In this document: piece after piece, positions 36,059-47,940 of the stretch | Numbering within the stretch: the stretch's first letter is position 1 | Layout: the number at the start of each line of letters is the position of its first letter | DNA from: Comamonadaceae bacterium G21597-S1 | Lineage (GTDB): Bacteria; Pseudomonadota; Gammaproteobacteria; Burkholderiales; Burkholderiaceae_C | Assembly (NCBI GenBank): GCA_027214345.1 | Contig: JAPWHR010000023.1 | Span: 1-48,643, forward strand | Reading direction: 5' to 3' | DNA length: 48,643 nucleotides | The notes under the pieces: model-generated | What the model was told of the DNA's origin: nothing | Seen by the model: only the letters and a program-made list of their open reading frames with translations | Database searches by the model: none | Made by a program: the position numbers and the translations under genes

Positions 36059-36613
36059 TCACTCTCGAAACGTGTCGCCCTCCACCACCGGCGCGGCGTG
36101 CGGACCAAAGGCCGCGTGCAGCTTCTTGAGGGTCTGGTACAACAGGACGCGCTCGTCCCGCGTGAGTGCCTCCAGCACCCGCGCCTGGTGCGCGCGCGCC
36201 ACGGGGATCACCTTGTCGTGCAAGGTCTTCCCGCGCCGGGTGACCCGGTAACACGGCTTGTCGTGCCCGCGCAGCTGGCGCAACTCGACGAAGCCGCGTT
36301 CCTGCAACATGCGCAGGGCGCGGCTCACCAGGGCCTTGTCGGAACCGGACAGCGCCACCAGTTCGCCAAACGGCACGGCGACATAGTGCATCAGCAGCGA
36401 CAACAGGCGCCATTCGGACACCGTCAGGTCGAACTGCTCGGAATATGGCACGGTGACGGTCCGGCGCAGTGAGTTGGCCAGCGTCACGATCAGCGTGGTG
36501 GGAAAGTTGTCGACCGTGAGATGGGCCCCGTCCGGTCCGATGTCTGCCCAGGGGCAGTCGGCGGACGCGGGGTCGGACGCCGGCGGGGCATTCGGTTCGG
36601 CTGTGACGCGCAT
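36059..36613 (-). CDS. MarR-family transcriptional regulator
   Basis: 184-residue winged-helix regulator. The helix-turn-helix region is LTVSEWRLLSLLMHYVAVPF, then LSGSDKALVSRALRMLQERG, and the wing follows with LRGHDKPCYRVTRRGK. The first 35 residues are Ala/Pro-rich and variable. ATG 36613 is chosen as the last Met before the conserved part; upstream codons extend the frame without family features. Same direction as, and upstream of, the hydroxylase/ABC operon, so local control of that operon is likely; the ligand is unknown. It is divergent from ppk2. Confidence 0.87.
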   Translation of the reverse strand: MRVTAEPNAPPASDPASADCPWADIGPDGAHLTVDNFPTTLIVTLANSLRRTVTVPYSEQFDLTVSEWRLLSLLMHYVAVPFGELVALSGSDKALVSRALRMLQERGFVELRQLRGHDKPCYRVTRRGKTLHDKVIPVARAHQARVLEALTRDERVLLYQTLKKLHAAFGPHAAPVVEGDTFRE

Positions 36614-36801
36614 GGTGGGCCGTTGGCAAGGTGATGGGAACCGCACCGAATATACAAGCCCGCCCCCTGCAGGCCCTGGGCACCGGCACGCGGGCGCCCG
36701 AGACGCGCCGACGACGCCCCATGCCGCCCGACTTGACACCGATCAACAACGAAGCGTGGCAAGCCCTCCAGAATGGGCCGGTGCCGACAGGAAGGAGACC
36801 C

Positions 36802-37941
36802 ATGGCCCGAGCCGAAAAAACACCCCGCCCGGCGGCCGGCAAGACGATCGCCAAGCCGCGCGCCCGGCCGCGCAAGGTCGCCGCCGGCGACACGGTCGGC
36901 GCGCGCAGCCCGGCACAGGTCAAGCCCGCCGTGTCGCGCCAGGCACGCGAGTCGGCCCAAGGCGCACAACTTGCGGCGGTGAAGGATGCGGTGGCGAAAT
37001 CCAGGGACAAGGCCTTGACGCTCAAGACCTTCCTGCAAGGCAGTTCGGCCGACGACATCGCCGAGGTGCGCAAGCTGCTGCTCGATGGCACCAGCAAGCC
37101 CATGACGGGCGTGCGCGCGGACGACGAACTGGTGAAGGACTGGCGCAATGGAACCTATCCGTACAAGAACCTGATGTCCCGCAAACGCTACGAAGCGCAA
37201 AAGTACAACCTGCAGGTCGAGTTGCTCAAGTTGCAGGCATGGGTCAAGGAGACCGGGCAGCGGGTGGTGATCCTGTTCGAAGGGCGTGATGCCGCCGGCA
37301 AGGGCGGAACCATCAAGCGGGTGATGGAACATCTCAACCCGCGTGGTGCTCGCGTCGTCGCGCTCGAGAAACCCAGCGAAGTCGAACGCGGACAGTGGTA
37401 TTTCCAGCGCTACGTGCAGCACCTGCCCACGGCCGGCGAGATCGTGCTGTTCGACCGCTCCTGGTACAACCGCGCCGGCGTGGAGCGAGTGATGGGTTTC
37501 TGTACCGAGGAGCAGTACCAGGAGTTCATGCACCAGGTGCCGCAGTTCGAACGCCAGCTGGTGCGCAGTGGCGTGCACCTGATCAAGTTCTGGTTCTCGG
37601 TCAGTCGCGGCGAGCAGCGCCGGCGCTTCAAGGAACGCGAACTGCATCCGCTCAAGCAGTGGAAGCTCAGCCCGGTCGACCTCGCCTCGCTCGACAAGTG
37701 GGACGACTACACCAAGGCCAAGGAAGCGATGTTCTTCGAGACCGACACCGCCGATGCGCCATGGACCGTGATCAAGTCCGACTGCAAGAAGCGGGCACGG
37801 CTCAACGCCATGCGCTACGTGCTGCATCGCCTGCCCTACGACAACAAGGACCTCGTCAACATCGGCACGCTGGACACCCTGCTGGTGGGCCGGGCCCATG
37901 TCGTCTACGAACGCGGCGAACGTCCGGGAGCGATCCTGTAG
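36802..37941 (+). CDS. ppk2: Polyphosphate kinase 2
   Basis: PPK2-family enzyme, 379 residues, phosphorylating nucleoside mono- or diphosphates with polyphosphate (or the reverse). Walker A GRDAAGKGG at 161-169, Walker B IVLFDRSWYNRAGVERVMGF starting at 214, lid-module Arg/Lys residues in SRGEQRRRFKERELHPLKQW. The first 60 residues are an Ala/Lys/Arg-rich extension of low complexity. Start ATG 36802 has GGAAGGAG at good distance; the frame is open to 36631, but those codons overlap the marR promoter region. The PPK2 class cannot be decided by eye. Confidence 0.93.
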   Translation: MARAEKTPRPAAGKTIAKPRARPRKVAAGDTVGARSPAQVKPAVSRQARESAQGAQLAAVKDAVAKSRDKALTLKTFLQGSSADDIAEVRKLLLDGTSKPMTGVRADDELVKDWRNGTYPYKNLMSRKRYEAQKYNLQVELLKLQAWVKETGQRVVILFEGRDAAGKGGTIKRVMEHLNPRGARVVALEKPSEVERGQWYFQRYVQHLPTAGEIVLFDRSWYNRAGVERVMGFCTEEQYQEFMHQVPQFERQLVRSGVHLIKFWFSVSRGEQRRRFKERELHPLKQWKLSPVDLASLDKWDDYTKAKEAMFFETDTADAPWTVIKSDCKKRARLNAMRYVLHRLPYDNKDLVNIGTLDTLLVGRAHVVYERGERPGAIL

Positions 37942-37965
37942 GCGCATCGCCGGCGGCGGCCGGGT

Positions 37966-38280
37966 TCACTGGCTGTTCTTGAGCGCCTCGTCGATCTGCC
38001 GGGCGGCGCCCAGCAAGGCATCGCGCACCCGCAGCGCCGCCACCACCCGGTGGGGCTCGATCCCGCCGTCATCCCCGCTGCAGTCCTTGATGAAGCGGGC
38101 CACGACGTCGGACAGGGACGTGCGCATGGCGACCTCGGGATTGCCCAGGTACTGCCATTCGGACTCGTCGTCCGGATCGCGCAGCACCATCAGCTGGCCG
38201 GCATCGGCCGCGAGCTGCTCCTGGGTCGGCTCGTCACTGGCACCGGCGCGCCGGCCGGAAACGGGGAAGTAGATATGCAT
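37966..38280 (-). CDS. Small unknown protein
   Basis: 104 residues; family not recognised. Acidic overall, no signal peptide or membrane segment. Middle part reads MVLRDPDDESEWQYLGNPEV; the C-terminal half is helical (VVAALRVRDALLGAARQIDEAL). ATG 38280 has a GAGGGAGA ribosome site. It lies convergent to ppk2 with 24 bases between, and downstream of the CBS-domain gene. Confidence 0.65.
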   Translation of the reverse strand: MHIYFPVSGRRAGASDEPTQEQLAADAGQLMVLRDPDDESEWQYLGNPEVAMRTSLSDVVARFIKDCSGDDGGIEPHRVVAALRVRDALLGAARQIDEALKNSQ

Positions 38281-38347
38281 GTTTCGTGTTCTCCCTCAGG
38301 CAATTCGATCGTGCTCGGCCATCGTGCATTCGGCAAGCCGCCAAGCG

Positions 38348-39025
38348 TCAACCCCAGACATCGAGCCCGGCGTCCTTGAGCGCGACGCGCAGCACGTCGG
38401 TGCGCGACACAAAGCCGCAGACCAGCCCTTCGTCCGTCACCACCGGCAGACCCGGCAGACCGCTGTCGAGCAGCGCACGCGCCACGCGGCGCATGTCGGC
38501 GCCGCGCGAGACACTGGGAATCGGGGTGAGCATCACCGACTGCACGTCTTGCGCACGCCAGCCGGCCCAGGCCTGTGCCGCCGTGTCCGCTTCGGCCCAC
38601 TGCACGAAACCCAGCAGTTCCGCGCGTGTCACCATGCCGACCAGAATGCCCTGCGCATTGACCACGGGCGCCTGGCCGCGCCCCTGCAGCGCCATCTGGC
38701 GCAGCGCATCGTCGACGCGGCCATCCGCGCGCACGGTCAGCACCGGCGCGTGCATCACTTCCGAGACGAGCAATTCATGCCAGGCATGGTGCACCGGCTG
38801 CTGGCCGGCGGCATATGCGGCCGCCGCCGCCGCACGGCCGGGCGTGGTCGCCGCGGACATGGGCGCGCCGAACTCGACCGCCTCGCGCAGCGCGCTGTCG
38901 TGACCATCGCGTGCGGCCGGCTCGATGGCGCGCGCGCGATCCGCTGCGTGCACCTGGCTGACCCGGCGCATCTGCTCCAGTGTGCCCTTGAACTCACGCC
39001 CGGTCGGACCGTATATCGAGAACAT
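38348..39025 (-). CDS. CBS-domain protein
   Basis: 225 residues. The N-terminal third is variable and Ala-rich (PMSAATTPGRAAAAAAYAAG). Two CBS motifs follow, about 85-140 (VMHAPVLTVRADGRVDDALR, GQAPVVNAQGILVGMVTRAE) and 160-225 (VMLTPIPSVSRGADMRRVAR, GLPVVTDEGLVCGFVSRTD), a pair that typically binds adenine nucleotides. No enzyme domain is attached, so its target is unknown. Confidence 0.85.
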   Translation of the reverse strand: MFSIYGPTGREFKGTLEQMRRVSQVHAADRARAIEPAARDGHDSALREAVEFGAPMSAATTPGRAAAAAAYAAGQQPVHHAWHELLVSEVMHAPVLTVRADGRVDDALRQMALQGRGQAPVVNAQGILVGMVTRAELLGFVQWAEADTAAQAWAGWRAQDVQSVMLTPIPSVSRGADMRRVARALLDSGLPGLPVVTDEGLVCGFVSRTDVLRVALKDAGLDVWG

Positions 39026-39085
39026 GCGATGCCCTGCTGAGTTGCCTGGCCACTATACCGCCGACCCGCCGGCCATGACAACGGC

Positions 39086-40291
39086 TCAGCCCGGCTCGGT
39101 GTCGGCCAGGAACAGGCTCTGCAGATCGCTCAGGAAATCGAATCCGCGCTCGGTGGGCCAAGCCCGGTGCAGGTCACGCGCAAGCAGGCCGCGCCGCTGC
39201 GCCTCGTCCAACGCGGCGCCGATGGCTCCGATGGGCAGTCCGGTGCGTTCGGTGAAATGCGCCAGCGCGAAACCCTCGCGCAGGCGCAAGGCGTTGAGCA
39301 TGAACTCGAACGGCAAGTCGCCGCGCGCCACCTCGGTGTGCATGGCGACGGCATCGCCCGCAAGCGCCTTGTCCATGTACAGGCGCGGCTCGCGGTGACG
39401 CACCTGGCGCACGACCCGATGCGCAAAACTGAGCTTGCCGTGCGCGCCGGCACCAATGCCGAGATAGTCGCCGAACTGCCAGTAGTTCAGGTTGTGCCAG
39501 CAGCGATGGCCCTCGCGCGCATAGGCCGACACCTCGTAGCGCTGCAGGCCGCGTTCGCGCGTCGTCGCGCTGATCGTGTCGAGCATGTCGTACGCGGTGT
39601 CCTGGTCCGGCACCACGGGCGGGAACTTGGCGAAATAGGTGTTGGGCTCGATCGTCAGGTGGTAGATCGAGATGTGTGGCGCTGCCAGGTCCAGCGCGGT
39701 GGCCAGATCCTGGTCCAGCTCGGCCTGGGTCTGTCCGGGCAGGGCGTACATCAGGTCGAGGTTGAAGGTGTCGAAGGCCTGCGCCGCCTCCTCGACGGCC
39801 GCCAGGGCCTGCGCCCGGTCATGCACCCGGCCCAGCGCCAACAGGTGCCGGTCGTTGAAGCTCTGCACACCGACCGACAGGCGCGTCACGCCAGCCTGCC
39901 GGAAGGCGCGGAAACGGTCGCGTTCAAAGGTGCCGGGATTGGCCTCGAGCGTGATCTCGCATGCGGGCGTCAGCCGCAAGCGCGCCCGGATATCGGCCAG
40001 CAGGCGGTCGATGGCCTGCGGCGAGAACAGGCTGGGCGTGCCGCCGCCGATGAAGATGCTGTGCACGGTGCGGCCCCAGACCAGGGGCAGCGAGGCATCC
40101 AGATCCGCCACCAATGCGTCGAGATACCGCTGCTCGGGCAACTCCGGCCCACCGAATTCGTGCGAATTGAAATCGCAGTATGGGCACTTCTTCAGGCACC
40201 ACGGCAGGTGAACGTACAGCGACAACGGCGGCGAGGCGCTGAGCTGCAGGCTGCCCGGGCGCATCAGGTGGGCCAGGTCCGGCACGACCAT
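39086..40291 (-). CDS. hemW: Radical SAM heme chaperone HemW
   Basis: 401-residue radical SAM protein of the HemN/HemW family. The cluster motif CxxxCxxC is C32, C36, C39 (WCLKKCPYCDF). HemW lacks the extra N-terminal Cys and catalytic features of coproporphyrinogen dehydrogenase HemN and acts as heme-transfer chaperone. Further blocks: FIGGGTPSLF, EANPGTFERDRF and RLSVGVQSFNDRHLLALGR. The C-terminal HemN domain is complete (GLPIGAIGAALDEAQRRGLL). It is followed closely upstream by rdgB (three bases), the usual pairing. Confidence 0.93.
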   Translation of the reverse strand: MVVPDLAHLMRPGSLQLSASPPLSLYVHLPWCLKKCPYCDFNSHEFGGPELPEQRYLDALVADLDASLPLVWGRTVHSIFIGGGTPSLFSPQAIDRLLADIRARLRLTPACEITLEANPGTFERDRFRAFRQAGVTRLSVGVQSFNDRHLLALGRVHDRAQALAAVEEAAQAFDTFNLDLMYALPGQTQAELDQDLATALDLAAPHISIYHLTIEPNTYFAKFPPVVPDQDTAYDMLDTISATTRERGLQRYEVSAYAREGHRCWHNLNYWQFGDYLGIGAGAHGKLSFAHRVVRQVRHREPRLYMDKALAGDAVAMHTEVARGDLPFEFMLNALRLREGFALAHFTERTGLPIGAIGAALDEAQRRGLLARDLHRAWPTERGFDFLSDLQSLFLADTEPG

Positions 40292-40294
40292 GGT

Positions 40295-40906
40295 TCAGAG
40301 GCTCCAGCGCTCGCGGATGAGTTCAACCATCTGGCGGGCCGCCCGACCCCGATGGCTGTTGGCATTCTTGATGGCCACCGGCAGCTGCGCGAAGGTCTGG
40401 CCGAACTCGGGCAACCACATGACCGGATCGAAACCGAACCCGTTGCTGCCCATCGGCTGGCGCGTTATTTCGCCACTGGCGCGGCCGCTGGCGATCAGCG
40501 GCTCGGGGTCCTGGGCGCTGCGCACCGCCACCAGGGTCGAGACCATGGCTGCGCGGCGGTTCTCCACGCCCTGCATCTGCTCGAGCAAGGCCCGCACATT
40601 GTTGTCGTCGCCCTTGGCGTAGCCGAACTGCGTGGCATAAAACGCGGTGTCGACACCCGGCAGCCCGCCGAAGGCATCGACACACAGGCCTGCGTCATCG
40701 GCCAGCGCCGGCAAGCCGCTATGCAGCGCAGCATGGCGTGCCTTGGCCAGCGCATTCTCGACAAAGGTGCGGAAAGGTTCCTCGGCCTCGGGGATGCCGA
40801 GGTCGGCCTGGCACACCAGCCGGTAGCCCAGCGGCTCCAGCAGGATCCGCAGTTCGTCGAGCTTGCCGCGGTTGTTCGATGCCAGCACGATGGTGGGTTG
40901 TGTCAT
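40295..40906 (-). CDS. rdgB: RdgB/HAM1 non-canonical purine NTP pyrophosphatase
   Basis: 203-residue house-cleaning enzyme hydrolysing ITP, dITP and XTP to monophosphates. Seen: N-terminal LASNNRGKLDEL substrate loop, PFRTFVENALAKARHAA, the catalytic ADDAGLCVDAFGGLPGVDTA, and the C-terminal GSNGFGFDPVMWLPE with KNANSHRGRA. ATG 40906 gives the normal start; the open frame to 40954 is upstream leader. Sits between rph and hemW as usual in this group. Confidence 0.95.
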   Translation of the reverse strand: MTQPTIVLASNNRGKLDELRILLEPLGYRLVCQADLGIPEAEEPFRTFVENALAKARHAALHSGLPALADDAGLCVDAFGGLPGVDTAFYATQFGYAKGDDNNVRALLEQMQGVENRRAAMVSTLVAVRSAQDPEPLIASGRASGEITRQPMGSNGFGFDPVMWLPEFGQTFAQLPVAIKNANSHRGRAARQMVELIRERWSL

Positions 40907-40955
40907 GCCCACCCCCTGCAGGTACTGGCCACGCGGTGTGGTTGGCACCGCCACA

Positions 40956-41684
40956 TCATGCCGACAGGCATGCGCGCTGCAGTTCCATCAGCTCCACGAT
41001 GCCTTTCTCGGCCATGGTCAGCATCGCGTCCATCTCGGCGCGGGAGAATGCGACGCCTTCGGCCGTGCCTTGGACCTCGACGAAATGGCCGGCGCCGGTC
41101 ATCACGACGTTCATGTCGGTGTCGCAGGACGAGTCTTCACCGTAGTCCAGGTCGAGCAAGGCCTTGCCGTCGGACATACCCACCGAGATGGCCGCCACCT
41201 GGGCCGTGATCGGCGACTGCGCGAGCTTGCCGCTTGCGATCAGCCGCGACACCGCGTCGTGGGCCGCCACGTAGGCGCCGGTGATGCTCGCGGTGCGTGT
41301 GCCGCCGTCGGCCTGCAGCACGTCGCAATCGAGCTGGATGGTGCGCTCGCCGAGCTTGCCCAGGTCGAAAACGGCGCGCATCGACCGGCCGATCAGGCGC
41401 TGGATCTCCTGCGTGCGGCCGCTTTGCTTGCCGCGTGCCGCTTCCCGGTCACTGCGGGTATGGGTGGAGCGCGGCAACATGCCGTATTCGGCCGTGACCC
41501 AGCCTTCCCCGCTGCCGCGCTTGTGCGGCGGCACCTTCTCTTCGACGGAAGCGGTGCACAACACCCGGGTCGCGCCGAATTCGACCAGCACCGAGCCTTC
41601 GGCATGGATCGTGAAGCCGCGCGTCAGGCGTACGGGGCGAAGTTGTCCAGCGGCTCGTCCGCCGCTGCGTGGTGTGTCGGTCAT
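40956..41684 (-). CDS. rph: Ribonuclease PH
   Basis: 242-residue phosphorolytic 3'-5' exoribonuclease that trims tRNA precursors. Blocks: [20 protein letters not shown], then [20 protein letters not shown] with the phosphate-binding and RNA-binding Arg residues, [20 protein letters not shown], and [20 protein letters not shown]. Length is standard and no key residue is missing, so the protein should be active. ATG 41684 is the first codon of the conserved part. Confidence 0.96.
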   Translation of the reverse strand: MTDTPRSGGRAAGQLRPVRLTRGFTIHAEGSVLVEFGATRVLCTASVEEKVPPHKRGSGEGWVTAEYGMLPRSTHTRSDREAARGKQSGRTQEIQRLIGRSMRAVFDLGKLGERTIQLDCDVLQADGGTRTASITGAYVAAHDAVSRLIASGKLAQSPITAQVAAISVGMSDGKALLDLDYGEDSSCDTDMNVVMTGAGHFVEVQGTAEGVAFSRAEMDAMLTMAEKGIVELMELQRACLSA

Positions 41685-41728
41685 GGGGCAATTCCAGTCA
41701 AAAGGGGTGGTACGACCACCCGGCACAC

Positions 41729-42643
41729 CTAGCGCCGTTTGGCGGCCGAGCGTCGGATGGCTTCGTTGATTTCGGCGATCGAGCGTTCGATGGCGGCGTC
41801 GTCGAGCTCGTCTTCGTCGGCGTCCAGACCGCCGGACTGAACCGTGCTGGTATAGACGCTGTCCTCGATCTTGACGGTCGTGTCGTCATTGTCCGAGGGC
41901 GCGGGCGCGTCCGGGGTTTCCCACTCGAGCGCAATCACGGTGACATTGTCGCTGGTTGCGCCGGCGCGCTGCAATGCCTTGTCGACCATCGCGGGGACGG
42001 TTTCGCCGACGACGCCGGCATCGAGCTGTTCCACGATCTCGTCGTCCGACAGGGTGCCCCACAGGCCATCGGAGCACAACATCAGCTTGTCGCCCTGCTG
42101 CAGCGCGACCGGGCCTGCAATGTCGAACAGCGGCTTGGCCGGAGACCCGAGGCAGGTGAACAGGATGTTGCGGTTCGTGTGTTCGGCCCGCCGCGTCGGC
42201 GTGTGGCCCTTGGGCGGCTGCTCCAGGTAGGAGTGATCCCGGGTGCGCACGACCAGTTGGCCCTTGCGCACCAGGTACAGGCGCGAATCACCGCAATGCA
42301 CCCAGCTCGCGGTCCCGTTCTGCACGACGGCGGCCACCACGGTGGTACGCGGCGTGTCGAGCATGCCCTTTTCGATCGCGTACTTGATGATCTGGCGGTG
42401 TGCCGCCATGATGGCCGAGGTCAGGAAGGCGGTCACATCCTCGATCACGGGTGTGGCCTGTTTCTGGTACAGCGCCGACATCGCCTGCAAGGCCAGCTGC
42501 GCGGCAACCTCGCCCTCGGGATGGCCCCCCATGCCGTCGGCCAGCAGCAAGATGCCCGAACTGCGGGTATAGCTGTAGCCCATGCGATCTTCGTTGAGCT
42601 GGCGACCACCCTTGCGGCTGACCTGGAATACGGAAAATTTCAT
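41729..42643 (-). CDS. PP2C-family Ser/Thr protein phosphatase
   Basis: 304 residues. Metal-dependent phosphatase with the usual acid residues in QLNEDRMG (near 20), [13 protein letters not shown] (D36, G37), [25 protein letters not shown] and SDNVTVI. The last 55 residues are an acidic low-complexity tail. It overlaps the kinase stop as ATGA, so kinase and phosphatase are made as a pair and are likely to act on the same targets. Confidence 0.92.
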   Translation of the reverse strand: MKFSVFQVSRKGGRQLNEDRMGYSYTRSSGILLLADGMGGHPEGEVAAQLALQAMSALYQKQATPVIEDVTAFLTSAIMAAHRQIIKYAIEKGMLDTPRTTVVAAVVQNGTASWVHCGDSRLYLVRKGQLVVRTRDHSYLEQPPKGHTPTRRAEHTNRNILFTCLGSPAKPLFDIAGPVALQQGDKLMLCSDGLWGTLSDDEIVEQLDAGVVGETVPAMVDKALQRAGATSDNVTVIALEWETPDAPAPSDNDDTTVKIEDSVYTSTVQSGGLDADEDELDDAAIERSIAEINEAIRRSAAKRR

Positions 42644-43647
42644 TTGGGCTTGACCACCGAACTCGCCAGCGCCTTGCCGCTTTTCTTGGAGTCCGTGACC
42701 ATGGTGTCGAACTGCAGCCGCACTTTCTCCGCGACTGACAGCTTGGTGTATCGACGCTCGCCTTCCCGGCTGAGCTCCTTTTGCAACGCGAACACCGACT
42801 GCGGCCGCGACAGCGGATCGAGCGCCATGCACCATTCGACAACCTCGATCAGGTTGTCGGAGTAGATGCCGCGCAGTCGGGTCAACGCGGTGGCGATGCG
42901 ATCCTTCTCGAGCCGCTGCGGTGCCTCGTTGGGCGGATAACCCTGCATGCATGCATACATGCAGGCTCCGATGGCGTAGATGTCGGTCCACGGCCCCATC
43001 GACGAGTCCCGGCGGTACATCTCCGGCGCTGCAAAGCCCGGCGTGTACATCGGGCGGATGAAGTTTCCTTCCTTGCTCAGCACCTCGCGCGCGGCGCCGA
43101 AGTCGATCAGCACCGACTTGTTGTCATCGGTGATGAAGATGTTGGCCGGCTTGATGTCCAGGTGCAGCATCTTGTGCTGGTGCACGATGCGCAGGCCGCG
43201 CAGGATCTCGTCGAACAGGGACCGGATGGTCGACTCGCGAAAGACCTTGGGCTGCTTCTGGTCGCGCGCGGTGATGATGAAGTCCTGCAGGGCGGCGCCC
43301 TCTAGGTAGTTCATCACCATGTAGACGGTCTCGTTCTCGCGGAAGAAGTTCATCACGCTGACCACCGACGGATGCGAGATCTGGGCCAGCGCCCGGCCTT
43401 CTTCGAAGAAGCTCTTGAGTCCCAGACGGTACAGCGACAACTTCTCGGCGGGAACCTGCGGCGCCAGTTCACCCGCGGAACGCGAGGCCAGCGACGCTGG
43501 AAGGTATTCCTTGACCGCAACCTGCTGGCCCTCGGAATCCAGCGCCAGATAGACTACGCCGAATCCGCCCGCAGCCACTTTGCGGATAATGCGGTATCCG
43601 CCAATCATGGTATCGGGTGGCAACGCAGCGGGTTTGACCTTCGACAT
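42640..43647 (-). CDS. Ser/Thr protein kinase (Hanks type)
   Basis: 335 residues, soluble (no membrane segment). Gly-rich loop VAAGGFGVVYLA (24-35), ATP-anchoring K46 (VAVKEY), catalytic loop HLDIKPANIF with D164 and Leu in place of the Arg of HRD, and DFG at 182-184, followed by AAPEMYRRDSSMGPWTDIYA. The non-RD loop suggests it does not need activation-loop phosphorylation. ATG 43647 is chosen over an ATG nine codons upstream. Divergent from yicC, with 89 bases of promoter region between. Confidence 0.92.
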   Translation of the reverse strand: MSKVKPAALPPDTMIGGYRIIRKVAAGGFGVVYLALDSEGQQVAVKEYLPASLASRSAGELAPQVPAEKLSLYRLGLKSFFEEGRALAQISHPSVVSVMNFFRENETVYMVMNYLEGAALQDFIITARDQKQPKVFRESTIRSLFDEILRGLRIVHQHKMLHLDIKPANIFITDDNKSVLIDFGAAREVLSKEGNFIRPMYTPGFAAPEMYRRDSSMGPWTDIYAIGACMYACMQGYPPNEAPQRLEKDRIATALTRLRGIYSDNLIEVVEWCMALDPLSRPQSVFALQKELSREGERRYTKLSVAEKVRLQFDTMVTDSKKSGKALASSVVKPK

Positions 43648-43736
43648 ACCTTTGCAATGGGTTGCGGCAAGCACCGACGTACGGTGCGCTGGGCCCCCCC
43701 ACGTAACTCTCTAGACCGACAGGAAGAAACAATTCG

Positions 43737-44663
43737 ATGCCAGTTTACAGTATGACCGGCTACGCGGCGGGCCAAAGCAGCGGTGCCGCAGCGGCCCCCA
43801 GCCCCGAGACCAAGACCGCCGGCGGGAGCTGGCTGGGTCTCGAGATCCGCTCCGTCAACAGCCGGTTCCTGGACCTGGCATTCCGGCTTCCGGAGGAACT
43901 GCGACCGCTCGAACCCATGCTGCGCGACATGCTGGCGGCGCAACTCAAGCGCGGCAAGGTCGAGGTCCGGGCCACCGTCGAATCCGGCACGACCCATGCG
44001 GTCACCGAGCCCTCCGCACGCCTGCTGCAGCGGCTGGCCTCGATGCAGGACAACATCCAGGCCTGGCTGCCCGACGTGCAGCCGCTGCGCGTGGCCGACG
44101 TGCTGCGACTGGCCTCGAGCGAACAATCGGGGCCGCGTGACTGGCGCGCCGAGATGACGGCACTGGCCGACAAGACCCTGCGTGAACTGCTCCAGGCGCG
44201 CAAGCGCGAAGGCGCCCGGCTGGCGGCGACACTGATCGACAAGCTGGGCGAGATCCGCAACCTGGCGCGGCAGGCGGCACCCCTGGTGCCGCAACTGGTT
44301 GCCGCACAGCGCCAGCGCTTCCTCGACCGCTGGAACGACGCGATGCAGTCGACCCAGGGCGCTGGCACCCCATCGACCACCGAGGCTGCCCAGGACCGCG
44401 CATTGTCGGAGGCAACCGCATTCGCGATCCGCATCGACGTGGCCGAAGAGATCACCCGACTGGAGTCGCATCTCGACGAGCTCGAACGGTTGCTCAACAA
44501 GGGCGGAGAGATCGGCAAGCGGCTGGACTTTCTGATCCAGGAACTGCACCGGGAGGCCAACACCCTGGGCTCCAAATCCGCCGCCCTCGAGCTCACGCAC
44601 ATCTCGGTCGACATGAAGGTGCTGATCGAGCAGATGCGCGAACAGGTGCAAAACATAGAATAG
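43737..44663 (+). CDS. yicC: YicC family endoribonuclease
   Basis: 308 residues. YicC-type proteins have been assigned endoribonuclease activity. Characteristic start [12 protein letters not shown], then [20 protein letters not shown] (about 38-57). The C-terminal DUF1732 domain is present ([40 protein letters not shown], then [16 protein letters not shown]). Slightly longer than the common 290 because of an Ala/Pro-rich insert at residues 12-35. First gene of yicC-gmk-rpoZ. Confidence 0.93.
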   Translation: MPVYSMTGYAAGQSSGAAAAPSPETKTAGGSWLGLEIRSVNSRFLDLAFRLPEELRPLEPMLRDMLAAQLKRGKVEVRATVESGTTHAVTEPSARLLQRLASMQDNIQAWLPDVQPLRVADVLRLASSEQSGPRDWRAEMTALADKTLRELLQARKREGARLAATLIDKLGEIRNLARQAAPLVPQLVAAQRQRFLDRWNDAMQSTQGAGTPSTTEAAQDRALSEATAFAIRIDVAEEITRLESHLDELERLLNKGGEIGKRLDFLIQELHREANTLGSKSAALELTHISVDMKVLIEQMREQVQNIE

Positions 44664-44718
44664 GCGCCTCGCCCCGGGCACGGTCGACGCAGCCGGGGCG
44701 TGCAAAGCAAGACCCTTC

Positions 44719-45342
44719 ATGGACTACCCCGGAAACCTCTTTGTCGTCGCCGCCCCCAGTGGAGCCGGCAAATCCAGCCTGGTCAAGGCGTTGATGGAGC
44801 TCGACTCCCACGTCAAGCCGTCCATCTCGCACACCACGCGCGCACCGCGTGGGCAGGAAAAGAACGGCCGCGAGTATTTCTTCGTCTCGGCGGCCGAGTT
44901 CGACGCCATGATCAAGGCGGACGGCTTCGTCGAATGGGCCGAAGTCCATGGCCATCGCTACGGCACCTCGCGCCAGGCGATCGCCCAGCTGATGGACCAG
45001 GGATCGGACGTGGTGCTGGAGATCGATTTCCAGGGTGCCTTGTCAATCAAGCGGGTGTTCGCCAATGCCGTGACCATCTTCATACTGCCCCCGAGCTGGG
45101 ACGAGCTGCGCGCGCGGCTGGAGCGCCGCGGCGAAGACGCGGCCGAGACCATCGATCTGCGCCTGCGCAATGCCGCGACTGAGATGGCCCAGGCTCACCA
45201 TTTCGACTTCGTTATAATCAACGACTCTTTTGACCGCGCACTGTTTGACCTCAAGGCCATCGTGCATGCGCAGCGGCTCAAGTTTGCGGTCCAGCGCCGC
45301 GCCCGCGCCGGCACCTTCAGCGCACTGAACATTCCCTCGTAG
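44719..45342 (+). CDS. gmk: Guanylate kinase
   Basis: 207 residues. Converts GMP to GDP, and dGMP likewise, feeding GTP and (p)ppGpp pools. P-loop APSGAGKSS at 12-20, GMP-binding [20 protein letters not shown], and the [15 protein letters not shown] block. Lid Arg residues [11 protein letters not shown] are present. Length is normal. Followed 26 bases later by rpoZ, the conserved order in beta- and gammaproteobacteria. Confidence 0.97.
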   Translation: MDYPGNLFVVAAPSGAGKSSLVKALMELDSHVKPSISHTTRAPRGQEKNGREYFFVSAAEFDAMIKADGFVEWAEVHGHRYGTSRQAIAQLMDQGSDVVLEIDFQGALSIKRVFANAVTIFILPPSWDELRARLERRGEDAAETIDLRLRNAATEMAQAHHFDFVIINDSFDRALFDLKAIVHAQRLKFAVQRRARAGTFSALNIPS

Positions 45343-45368
45343 TTCGTCCCTCGCCTTTCGGAGAAAAC

Positions 45369-45572
45369 ATGGCCCGCATCACCGTCGAAGACTGCCTGAC
45401 CCAGATCCCCAACCGCTTCCAGCTGGTGCTGGCCGCCACCTACCGCGCCCGCATGCTCAGCCAGGGCCATGCGCCCAAGATCGAAAGCAAGAACAAGCCC
45501 GGCGTCACGGCGCTGCGCGAAATCGCCGCCGGCAAGATCGGGCTCGAGATGCTCAAGAAGGTTCCGGTCTGA
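45369..45572 (+). CDS. rpoZ: RNA polymerase omega subunit
   Basis: 67-residue omega subunit, which helps fold the beta-prime subunit and forms part of ppGpp site 1. Characteristic [20 protein letters not shown] and the C-terminal [20 protein letters not shown] ribosome site eight bases before ATG 45369. A strong terminator follows at 45605-45635. Confidence 0.97.
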   Translation: MARITVEDCLTQIPNRFQLVLAATYRARMLSQGHAPKIESKNKPGVTALREIAAGKIGLEMLKKVPV

Positions 45573-45604
45573 GCCTGGCCGACGGCCACGCGCCGTCCCG
45601 ATGG

Positions 45605-45635
45605 AAATGGCACCTGCAGTGGTGCCATTTTTTTT
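45605..45635 (+). terminator. Intrinsic terminator after rpoZ
   Basis: Perfect ten-base arms AAATGGCACC (45605-45614) and GGTGCCATTT (45621-45630) with a six-base loop, then T to 45635. It separates yicC-gmk-rpoZ from spoT, 40 bases before the proposed spoT start. Confidence 0.93.
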
Positions 45636-45675
45636 GCCCGCCAGGCCTGCGGGGCATGCAGGCTATATTCAAGGG

Positions 45676-47919
<2,244 letters not shown>

Positions 47920-47940
<21 letters not shown>

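Noticed and set aside
45601-45675. ATG at 45601 as spoT start
   Set aside because: This ATG lies at the foot of the rpoZ terminator hairpin; translation from it would need the terminator to be read through and unfolded.
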